NCBI GenBank assembly: GCA_002007745.1
Contig: CP019882.1
Span: 5,766,001 to 5,830,000 of the forward strand
Direction: 5' to 3'
Origin: Mycolicibacterium litorale
GTDB taxonomy: Bacteria > Actinomycetota > Actinomycetes > Mycobacteriales > Mycobacteriaceae
Length of the DNA stretch: 64,000 nucleotides
In this document: in pieces, positions 56,389 through 64,000 of the stretch
How positions within the stretch are numbered: the stretch's first letter is position 1
Layout: every line of letters begins with the position of its first letter
The notes under the pieces: model-generated
Seen by the model: the letters and a program-made list of their open reading frames with translations, nothing else
What the model was told of the DNA's origin: nothing
Databases searched by the model: none
Position numbers and translations under genes: made by a program

Positions 56389-57657
56389 GTGGGAACGACG
56401 CCGTTGACGAAGGACCAGCGCAATTCGTTCATCGCCGCCCAGCTCGGCTGGACCATGGACGCGTTCGACTACTTCATCGTCGTGCTGGTCTACGCCGACA
56501 TCGCCGAGACCTTCGACATCAGCAAGACCCAGGTGGCGTTCGTGACGACCGCGACCCTGTTCATGCGCCCGGTCGGCGCTCTACTGTTCGGCCTGTGGGC
56601 CGACCGGGTCGGGCGGCGCATCCCGCTGATGGTCGACGTGGCGTTCTATTCGGTGGTCGGCTTCTTGTGCGCGTTCGCGCCGAACTTCACCGTCCTGCTC
56701 ATCCTGCGGTTGCTCTATGGCATCGGGATGGGTGGCGAATGGGGCCTGGGGGCGGCGCTGGCCATGGAGAAGATCCCCGCCGAGCGGCGCGGGTTCTTCT
56801 CCGGGTTGCTGCAGGAGGGCTACTCGTTCGGTTATCTGCTGGCCACTCTGGCCTCGCTGTTGGTGCTCGACGGGCTCGGCCTGTCGTGGCGCTGGCTGTT
56901 CGCCCTGTCGATCATCCCCGCGCTGATCACCCTGCTGATCCGGACCCGGGTGGCCGAGTCGCAGGTGTGGCAGCAGTCCCGCACCCGGATGCGGTCGACG
57001 AGTACGAGCATCCGCGACGTGCTGCTCAACCCGACCATCGTGCGCCGATTCGTGTACCTGGTGCTGCTGATGACGGCATTCAATTGGATGAGCCACGGCA
57101 CGCAAGACGTCTTCCCGACGTTCCTGTCGGCGACGCACAACGGTGGTGCGGGATTGTCGACCGAGACCGCCCGCTGGATCGCGGTGATCTACAACATCGG
57201 CGCGATCATCGGCGGCCTGGTCTTCGGGACGCTGTCCCAGCGGTTCGGCCGTCGCTACACGATCGTCTTCTGCGCGGTGCTGGGTCTGCCGATCGTCCCG
57301 CTGTTCGCGTTCTCGCAGACCGCGGCGATGCTGTGTCTCGGCGCTTTCCTGATGCAGGTCGTCGTTCAGGGCGCGTGGGGCGTGATCCCGGCGCACCTGA
57401 CCGAAATGTCACCCGACGCCGTGCGCGGCTTCTATCCCGGTGTCACCTATCAGCTGGGCAATCTGCTGGCCGCGTTCAACCTGCCCATCCAGGAGCACCT
57501 GGCGGCCAGCCACGGTTACCCGTTCGCCCTGGCCGCCACGATCGTCCCGGTGCTGATCGCCGTCGCGGTGTTGACGTGGGTCGGTAAGGACGCCACCGCC
57601 ATTCAGTTCGGCACGACCGAGAGCGCGTTGCCGATGGCCCGGCCGCGGACCAAATGA
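56389..57657 (+). CDS. MFS transporter, sialate/lactate:H+ symporter-like
   Basis: About 422 aa from GTG 56389. Twelve TM helices; the N-terminus (QLGWTMDAFDYFIVVLVYADIAE) and DRVGRR loop fit the SHS/NanT group of the MFS. The substrate is not certain; a monocarboxylate is likely. The long frame begins at 56344; I use the GTG that gives the family start. It stands alone between divergent and same-strand genes. Confidence 0.8.
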   Translation: MGTTPLTKDQRNSFIAAQLGWTMDAFDYFIVVLVYADIAETFDISKTQVAFVTTATLFMRPVGALLFGLWADRVGRRIPLMVDVAFYSVVGFLCAFAPNFTVLLILRLLYGIGMGGEWGLGAALAMEKIPAERRGFFSGLLQEGYSFGYLLATLASLLVLDGLGLSWRWLFALSIIPALITLLIRTRVAESQVWQQSRTRMRSTSTSIRDVLLNPTIVRRFVYLVLLMTAFNWMSHGTQDVFPTFLSATHNGGAGLSTETARWIAVIYNIGAIIGGLVFGTLSQRFGRRYTIVFCAVLGLPIVPLFAFSQTAAMLCLGAFLMQVVVQGAWGVIPAHLTEMSPDAVRGFYPGVTYQLGNLLAAFNLPIQEHLAASHGYPFALAATIVPVLIAVAVLTWVGKDATAIQFGTTESALPMARPRTK

Positions 57658-57712
57658 CGACAGTGTTCGCAAACCGGACGTCGGCACGGTCCCACCGCTC
57701 TACGCTGGCGCC

Positions 57713-59097
57713 ATGAAGCGCCTTTCCGGCCTCGACGCGGCGTTCTGGTGGGCGGACACCCACAGCTGCCCGATGCACATCGGAGCGCTGGGAATCTGTG
57801 ATCCCGACGGTGTTTCGGGCTTCGGCTTCGAGACGGTGCGTGACCTGATCCTGCATCGGCTACCCGAACTGCCGATCCTGCGGCATCGGGTCGCCGGGGC
57901 CCGGCACGGCATGGACCGGCCGTGGCTGGTCGAAGACACCGCACTCGACATCGACTACCACGTTCGGCGGATGGCCGTCCCGGCGCCGGGCGGACGGCAC
58001 GAACTCGAGGAACTGGTCGGGCGGTTGATGTCCTACCCGCTGGACCGCGATCGTCCGCTGTGGGAGCTGTGGTTCATCGAGGGCCTGTCCGGTGGCCGGG
58101 TGGCCTATCTGACGAAGATGCATCATGCCGTCATCGACGGCGTCTCCGGTGCGGGGCTCAGCGAGATCCTGCTGGACGTCAACCCGCAACCCCGCGCGCC
58201 GACCACCGACGCGCCGGAGACTGGTGGGCATCTGCCCGGTATCGAGCGCCGCGCGTTGGGGGCGCTGATCAACATCGCTGTCATGACTCCCTATCGGGTG
58301 CTGCGCGTGGTGCAGCAGACAGTGACTCAGCAATTGGCGGCACGGTCGGTGGCCAACAAGCCGCCGAGCTTCTTCGAGGCGCCGGCCACCCGGTTCAACA
58401 CCGCACTGACCCCGCAGCGCCGGGTGTCCTGCACCAGCCTGTCCCTCGACCGGGTGAAGGCGGTCAAGGACGCGTTCGGCGTGAAACTGAATGATGTTGT
58501 ATTAGATCTGATTTCGAGCGCGCTCCGGGACTATCTGGACTCCCGGGGCGAACTGCCCGACCGGCCCATGGTGGCGCAGATACCGGTCTCGACCCACACC
58601 GAGGCATCCACCGGTGGCAATCAGATCATCTCGACCACCATCAGCCTGGCCAGTGATGTCGAGGATGTCGCCGAACGCCTGATGGCGATCTACGAGAATT
58701 CCCAGGGGCCAAGGAGATGGCCCGGACGATGTCCGACCACCAGATCGTCGGACTGACGGAGACCACACCCCCGGGACTGCTCGGCTTGGCGGTACGCGCG
58801 TATTCGGCGGCCCATCTCGGTGACCGGATGGTGCCGATCAACCTGGTGGTCTCCAACGTCCCCGGTCCGGACTTCCCGCTGTATCTGGCTGGGGCGCCGG
58901 TGGAGATGCTGGTACCGATCGGACCGCTCATGCTCGACGTCGGCCTGAACGTCACCTGCCTGAGCTATCGCGGCTCACTGGACTTCGGAGTGTCGACCAC
59001 ACCCGAAATCGCTCCCGACATAGACGAATTCACCGATGCGTTGGAGCCCGCGCTGGCCCAGCTCGAGGATGCCGCCGGCCTGGTCCCGGTATCCTGA
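57713..59097 (+). CDS. Wax ester synthase/diacylglycerol acyltransferase (WS/DGAT); one apparent frameshift
   Basis: Restored length about 461 aa. The active-site motif MHHAVIDG (HHxxxDG) is near residue 136, and the C-terminal part has NVPGPDFPLYLAGAP as in other Tgs proteins. These enzymes make triacylglycerol or wax ester stores. A base is missing at the GGGG run 58705-58708; adding one gives ENSQGAKEMARTMSDHQ and joins the frames. A TetR regulator follows after 14 bp. Confidence 0.85.
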
Positions 59098-59111
59098 CCT
59101 ATTGTGGACCA

Positions 59112-59708
59112 ATGAGTCCACACACGCCGCGACTCACCGCCAAGGGACGGGCCACACGCCAGCGCATCATCGAGGGCGCGGCAGTGGAGATCCGCGCCCG
59201 CGGCGTCGCGCTCACCACTCTCGAAGACGTCATGGCACGTACCCGGACATCGAAAAGCCAGCTGTTTCACTACTTTCCGGATGGCAAAGACCAACTGCTG
59301 CTGGCGGTCGCCGCCCACGAGTCGCAGCTGGTCCTCGACGACCAGCAACCCCATCTGGGCGCGCTCACGTCCTGGGCGGCCTGGCGGCGCTGGCGCGACT
59401 CAGTGGTGGACCGCTATCGCCGGCAGGGCCAGAACTGCCCGATCGCGGTGCTGATGTCCGATATCGGCCGGACCACGCCGGGCGCGGCCGCGGTCACCAC
59501 CGAACTGATCACCCAGTGGCGGGGCGCGATCGCCACCGGGATCGAGTCGATGCAGGCACAAGGAAAAATCGCCGACTCGGTGAACGCCGAGCGGGCGGCG
59601 GCGGCGCTGTTGGCCGGGATTCAGGGCGGGGTCGGCATCATGTTGGCCACCGGCGACCTCACCTACCTGGAGTATGCCCTCGACGAGGGCATCGCCGCGT
59701 TGCGGTGA
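59112..59708 (+). CDS. TetR/AcrR-family transcriptional regulator
   Basis: 198 aa. The N-terminal HTH (RQRIIEGAAVEIRARGVALTTLEDVMA, then FHYFPDGKDQLL) is typical of TetR. The C-terminal ligand domain is unassigned. It sits 14 bp after the WS/DGAT gene and may control it or itself; operators were not found. Confidence 0.85.
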   Translation: MSPHTPRLTAKGRATRQRIIEGAAVEIRARGVALTTLEDVMARTRTSKSQLFHYFPDGKDQLLLAVAAHESQLVLDDQQPHLGALTSWAAWRRWRDSVVDRYRRQGQNCPIAVLMSDIGRTTPGAAAVTTELITQWRGAIATGIESMQAQGKIADSVNAERAAAALLAGIQGGVGIMLATGDLTYLEYALDEGIAALR

Positions 59709-59718
59709 CCTGTGCGGC

Positions 59719-60003
59719 CTAGCCGCCGTTCTGGGCCATCCCCCAACAGGTGCCCCAGTGGTTCAAGTTGCACGGCACGCCGTTCATCGTGGGGATCTGG
59801 TTCGGCTGGAAATTCGAGCTCACGTCGGACGGGCCGACAGCCTGCGGAATCTGACCACCCGACTGGCCGGCGACGCACACGCCGGGAAAGCGGGTCGGCA
59901 CCGTGCCGGTGGGGCACCCGTCGGCAGCCGCCGGCGCCGCAAACACCAGTGGGCTCATCGCGACCGCCACCGCGCACGCACTGACACAGATCCGTCGTCT
60001 CAC
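59719..60003 (-). CDS. Small secreted protein, unknown function
   Basis: 94 aa from GTG 60003. The signal peptide (RRRICVSACAVAVAMSPLV...APAAA) is followed by a mature part with four cysteines (DGCPTGT, GVCV, VPCN, TCWGM) and Gln/Asn-rich middle. Resembles small exported mycobacterial proteins; no known function. It ends 10 bp from the convergent TetR gene. Confidence 0.6.
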   Translation of the reverse strand: MRRRICVSACAVAVAMSPLVFAAPAAADGCPTGTVPTRFPGVCVAGQSGGQIPQAVGPSDVSSNFQPNQIPTMNGVPCNLNHWGTCWGMAQNGG

Positions 60004-60119
60004 ACCGTCACCTGAATTCCGCCTTGAGGAGTTGTCCCGACCGCGGTCACAACCACTTAACCACGTTATCGACGGCACAACCACATCCGTTAGCCGCAGG
60101 CAGGGTCGCGACGCGACCG

Positions 60120-61699
60120 CTACAGGGCGTCGGTGATCTCGTTCTTGAGCACCTCGGCCTGCGTACCGAAGACAGCCTGCACGCTATTGCCCACCTCGAT
60201 CACACCGGCGGCCCCCAGGCTGCGCAGCCGGCCCTGGTCGACTTTGCTGGTATCGACCACCTCCATCCGCAACCGGGTGATGCAGGCGTCGACACTGCGC
60301 AGGTTCTCCCGGCCGCCGAAGGCCGCGATGAGTTGTTCGGCCTTGCTGTCGACGGCGGCGGGCGCGGTCGACACGGCGGGGGCGGGGCCTGCGCCCGTGT
60401 CGACGGCGGTGGCCGACTCGCCCCCTCCCCGAGGTTGGCCCGCTCCTCGGCTTCGAACTCGTCCTCCGGTTCGCGGCCGGGCGTCCGCATGTTCCATTTG
60501 GTGATGGCAAACCGGAACAGCAGGTAGTACACCGCGAAGAAGACCAGCCCCATGACGATGAGCAGTGGGATGTTCTTGGCCGCCGGCGCGGTGCCGTACA
60601 GCAGCAGGTCGATCAGTCCGGCCGAGAACGAGAAGCCCAGGTGGATGTCGAGCAGATAGGCGATGGCCAGCGACAGCCCGGTCAGCACCGCATGGACGAT
60701 GTAGAGCGGGAAGGCCACGAACATGAACGCGAACTCCAGCGGTTCGGTCACGCCGGTGAGGAAGGCGGTCAGCGCCGCCGCGGACAGAATGCCGAACGCC
60801 ACCTTGCGTTGTTTCTTGTTGGCCACGTGGATCATCGCCAACGCCGCACCGGGCAGACCGAACATCAGGATGGGGTAGAACCCCGACGTCAGCAGGCCGG
60901 CGGTGGGGTCACCGGCAGCGAAGCGGCTCAGCTCCCCGGTGACCACATGACCATCGGAGGTGGGGTAGCTGCCATAGATGAACCACACGTAGGAGTTCAG
61001 GATGTGGTGCAGTCCCAGCGGGATCAGCATGCGGTTGGCGAAGCCGTAGACGAACGCACCCAGCGCGCCCGCACCGCCGATGAAATGACCGAGCCCGGTC
61101 AGTCCGGCGTCGAAGATCGGATAGAAGTAGCTCATGGCGAAGGCGACCACCAGGCTGACCAGCGACACGATGATCGGTACGAAGCGCCGGCCGCCGAAGA
61201 AGCCGAGATACGGTGGCAGCGCGATGGTGTGGTAGCGGTCGAACAACCAGGCCGTCAGCAGGCCCACGACGATCCCGCCGAACACGCTGTAGTTGATCTG
61301 CGCCTGGTCACCGGCTTTGTCGAGCTGCCCGGCGAGCACCACCGGCGACATGGTCTTGAACACCGCCTGCATCACCAGGTAGCCGACCACCGCGGACAGG
61401 GCGGTCGACCCGTCGGCTTTGCGGGCGAACCCGATCGCGACACCCACGGCGAACAGCAACGCCAGATTGTTGAACAGCGCCCCGCCGGCCGCGCTCATCG
61501 CTTGGAAGAACGGCCCGATCACCGGCGCCTTGATGCGGCCCAGTAAGTCGTCCTGACCCAGCCGCAACAGGATGCCCGCCGCCGGGAGGACCGCGATGGG
61601 CAGCATCAAACTCTTGCCGAGCCGCTGCAGCTGGGCGAAGCCCGGAATGCGGAGTCCCGACTTTTGCTGTGCCCGTGAGTTTTTGGCGATTTCGCTCAT
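60120..61699 (-). CDS. nagE: PTS EIICB, N-acetylglucosamine/glucose type; one apparent frameshift
   Basis: Restored length about 526 aa. The EIIC part (about 20-400) has about ten TM helices; the EIIB part (about 445-526) has the phosphorylated Cys in SVDACITRLR (about 472). The linker is Ala/Pro-rich. A base is missing at the CCCCC run 60421-60425; adding one gives NLGEGGESATAV. It is divergent from the EIIA, nagB and nagA genes, so substrate is very likely GlcNAc. The PTS is missing from most slow-growing mycobacteria. Confidence 0.85.
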
Positions 61700-61829
61700 G
61701 ACCGGCTGACCCTCCCTTGTTGCAGCGCAGCGGAAGCTTAGTCACACCTTCGCACGTCGGGTCCTGTTTTCGCCACGCTCGCGTGCAACGACTCTCTATT
61801 GTCGAAAAACACCAGCAGAAGGAGTCGAT

Positions 61830-62300
61830 GTGACCAGCACACCTGTCCTCGCGCCCGTCGGCGGCCGCGCCGTCGCCCTCGGCGATGTGCCGGATCCCGT
61901 GTTCTCCCAGGGCATGGTCGGATACGGCGCCGCGGTCGATCCGCCACGTGCGGTGATCGACGCGGTCGCACCGGTCAGTGGTCGCATCCTCAAACTGATG
62001 CCGCACGCCTACATCGTGATGACAAGCGAGAATGTCGGCATCCTGGTGCATCTCGGACTTGACACAGTGACCCTCAACGGCGCCGGCTTCACCGCGCGCG
62101 CAGCCGAGGCAGACACCGTGACCGCCGGCCAGCCGGTGATCACCTACGACGTTCCGACGGTGGTGGCGGCCGGTTTCAACCCCATCGTTGCGGTGGTGGT
62201 GATGGACGAACGCGAGCCGGGTAATGTCGTACCTGGCGACGCCGTCGCGTCCGGCGCTGGAATTGCCGCCGGCTCAGCACTTTTCACCGCCAACAGGTAG
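61830..62300 (+). CDS. PTS EIIA, glucose-family (Crr-like)
   Basis: 156 aa from GTG 61830, with AAGGAG upstream. EIIA-Glc fold with FSQGMVGYGAAVDP, His of PHAYIV (about 59) and active His in GILVHLGLDTV (about 74). It passes phosphate to the EIICB encoded divergently, and is followed after 15 bp by nagB. Confidence 0.85.
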   Translation: MTSTPVLAPVGGRAVALGDVPDPVFSQGMVGYGAAVDPPRAVIDAVAPVSGRILKLMPHAYIVMTSENVGILVHLGLDTVTLNGAGFTARAAEADTVTAGQPVITYDVPTVVAAGFNPIVAVVVMDEREPGNVVPGDAVASGAGIAAGSALFTANR

Positions 62301-62315
62301 GACTCGGTCAGGTTC

Positions 62316-63101
62316 ATGGAAGTCGTCATCCTCGAGGACACCCAGCAGATCGGCACTGTCGCCGCGGACGCCATCGAGGCGCTGTTGACCAGCAAGCCCA
62401 CGGCGGTGCTGGGGTTGGCGACCGGGTCGTCCCCGCTGGCCATCTACGACGAACTGGTAGCGCGCCAACAGGCCGGCCGGATTTCGTTCAGCCAGGCCCG
62501 CGGCTTCACCCTCGACGAGTACGTCGGCCTGCCGGCCGATCACCCCGAGCGCTACCGCAACGTGATCGACACGGTCTTCGTCTCGCGGGTCGACTTCGCT
62601 CCCGGCGCGGTGGCCGGCCCGGACGGTCTGGCCGCCGACATCCCGGCAGCGTGCGCCGAGTACGAGGAGGCGATCAGCGCCGCCGGCGGGGTCGATCTGC
62701 AGATCCTGGGCATCGGCACCGACGGCCACATCGGCTTCAACGAACCGGGCTCGTCGCTGGCCTCGCGAACCCGGATCAAGACACTGACCCGCCAGACCCG
62801 CGTCGACAACGCCCGCTTCTTCGACGGCGACGTCGACCGGGTCCCGACGCACTGCCTGACCCAGGGGCTGGGGACCATCATGGCGGCCCGCCACGTGATC
62901 CTGGTGGCCACCGGCCGCAACAAGGCCGAAGCGGTCCACCACCTGGCCGAAGGACCGGTGAGCGCGATGTGGCCGGCGACGGTCTTACAACACCATCCGC
63001 ACGTGACGGTCCTACTCGACGGTGCTGCGGCCCGGCGCCTGCAGCTCGCCGAGTACTACCGGGAGACCTATCGATCAAAGCCCGGGTGGCAGGGCATCTG
63101 A
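62316..63101 (+). CDS. nagB: Glucosamine-6-phosphate deaminase
   Basis: 261 aa. NagB signatures: GLATGSSP, LDEYVGLPADHPERY and LGIGTDGHIGFNEPGSS. It converts glucosamine-6-phosphate to fructose-6-phosphate and ammonia. The stop overlaps by context with the nagA start (TGAGTG), so the two are coupled, in the order EIIA-nagB-nagA. Confidence 0.95.
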   Translation: MEVVILEDTQQIGTVAADAIEALLTSKPTAVLGLATGSSPLAIYDELVARQQAGRISFSQARGFTLDEYVGLPADHPERYRNVIDTVFVSRVDFAPGAVAGPDGLAADIPAACAEYEEAISAAGGVDLQILGIGTDGHIGFNEPGSSLASRTRIKTLTRQTRVDNARFFDGDVDRVPTHCLTQGLGTIMAARHVILVATGRNKAEAVHHLAEGPVSAMWPATVLQHHPHVTVLLDGAAARRLQLAEYYRETYRSKPGWQGI

Positions 63102-64000
63102 GTGCTGCTGACCGCACAGACCCTGCTCACCGGCCAGGAGTTGTTGCGGCCCGGATGGGTCGAGGTCGCGGGCGACACGGTGCGGCGGGTCGGAGCAGGA
63201 GCCCCGCCCCGCCCGGCCGACCACGACCTGGACACGGTGGTCCCGGGTTTCGTCGACACCCACATCCACGGCGGCGGCGGTGCCGACTTCTCGCAGGCAA
63301 CCCCGGCGGCCACCGCGGCCGCGGCCGACCTGCACCGGCGACACGGCACCACCACGCTGGTGGCCTCGCTGGTGTCGGCCGGGCCGGCGGATCTGCTCCG
63401 GCAGGTGGCGGAACTCGCCGAGCAGGTGCGCGACGGCGTGATCGCGGGCATCCACCTGGAGGGGCCGTGGCTGTCCGCACAGCGGTGCGGGGCGCACGAC
63501 CCGGTACTGCTGCGCGACCCGGACGCCGCCGAAGTCAGCCGGGTGCTCGACAGCGGTGACGGCACCATCCGCATGGTGACCCTCGCGCCCGAACGCACCG
63601 GCGCGCTGGCGGCCATCGAGCGGGTCGTGGGCGCCGGCGCAGTGGCCGCGGTCGGCCACACCGAGGCCACCTACGCGCAGACCCGAACGGCGATCGCTGC
63701 CGGCGCAACCGTGGGCACGCACCTGTTCAACGCGATGCGGCCCATCCACCACCGCGAGCCCGGCCCGGTGATCGCCCTGCTGGACGACCCGCGCGTGACC
63801 GTCGAGCTGATCGCCGACGGAGTGCACGTCGACGCCGCCCTGTATCGGCACGTCGCCCGCACTGTCGGACCGGACCGCTTGACGCTGATCACCGATGCGA
63901 TGGCCGCCGCCGGCGCAGCCGACGGCGCGTATGAGATCGGACCGATGGCGGTCGACGTCGCCGACGGGGTCGCCCGCCTGGCCGGAACGTCGACCATCGC
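63102..64000 (+). CDS. nagA: N-acetylglucosamine-6-phosphate deacetylase, 3'-truncated by window edge
   Basis: The GTG at 63102 directly follows the nagB stop. Visible motifs are DTHIHGGGG (metal His pair), HLEGPW, VGHTEATYAQT, THLFNAMRPIHHREPG and LITDAMAAAG (catalytic Asp). About 299 residues are seen; the family has about 380. It removes acetate from GlcNAc-6-P to feed nagB. Confidence 0.92.
   Translation, partial: MLLTAQTLLTGQELLRPGWVEVAGDTVRRVGAGAPPRPADHDLDTVVPGFVDTHIHGGGGADFSQATPAATAAAADLHRRHGTTTLVASLVSAGPADLLRQVAELAEQVRDGVIAGIHLEGPWLSAQRCGAHDPVLLRDPDAAEVSRVLDSGDGTIRMVTLAPERTGALAAIERVVGAGAVAAVGHTEATYAQTRTAIAAGATVGTHLFNAMRPIHHREPGPVIALLDDPRVTVELIADGVHVDAALYRHVARTVGPDRLTLITDAMAAAGAADGAYEIGPMAVDVADGVARLAGTSTI

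Noticed and set aside
1..64000. tRNA, rRNA, insertion sequences or integrase genes
   Set aside because: No transposase, integrase or cloverleaf-like sequence was recognised, so there is no direct mark of mobile origin for the island.

Overview
The window is high-GC actinobacterial DNA, almost certainly from a mycobacterium. It carries a complete type VII secretion (ESX) locus with PE/PPE and paired Esx proteins, PknH-type sensor kinases, many mycobacterial lipoproteins, a WS/DGAT acyltransferase and a KstR-like operator. Gene order (eccB-eccC-PE-PPE-esxD-esxC-espG-ParA/EspI-like-eccD-mycP-eccE-eccA) and the EsxC/EsxD-like sequences identify the ESX as the ESX-2 type. A GlcNAc PTS operon at the right end points to an environmental, probably rapidly growing species.

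Layout. (1) 1-18007, mostly + strand: a signalling and cell-envelope island. It holds two membrane Ser/Thr kinases, five copies of a four-cysteine PknH_C-like sensor domain (one on a kinase, one on a membrane protein, two on lipoproteins, one cut by the window edge), two DUF7373-like lipoproteins, two DUF4333 membrane proteins, a zinc metallopeptidase lipoprotein, a membrane-anchored beta-propeller, and two FHA-HTH regulators. The first kinase has a periplasmic siderophore-binding-like (FecB/TroA fold) sensor. (2) 18014-36251, - strand: the ESX-2 locus, running toward and abutting the island (6 bp gap), with a YbaB-like and a DUF5631-like gene at its upstream end and a 31-codon membrane ORF coupled between eccD and mycP. 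(3) 36320-45613: a GPV-rich secreted protein, a flavoprotein plus DUF1295 reductase pair behind a KstR-like box, ctaD, a heteromeric acyl-CoA dehydrogenase pair, a nitroreductase, a patatin, and two paralogous His-rich secreted peptides that share a hairpin terminator. (4) 45952-60003: a small secreted protein, hrpA, an APH(6)-like kinase, a sedolisin protease pair, a CDGP-type secreted protein, an SGNH hydrolase, acyltransferase-3, an MFS transporter, WS/DGAT, a TetR regulator and another small secreted protein. (5) 60120-64000: N-acetylglucosamine uptake and catabolism (EIICB, EIIA, nagB, nagA).

Thirteen genes carry an apparent frameshift. Every one is explained by exactly one missing base, and in each case a G or C run of four or five lies at the break. 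This looks like systematic homopolymer error in the assembly rather than gene decay, and those genes are annotated here as single restored CDSs.

The most interesting candidate system is the kinase/sensor/FHA-HTH island next to ESX-2. Extracytoplasmic sensors (PknH_C and siderophore-binder-like) could feed two kinases whose phosphorylated partners are read by FHA-HTH transcription factors. The divergent intergenic region at 13441-13756 contains repeated TGAT-NN-ATC(A/T) elements that could be their operators. This model is an inference from domain content and context.
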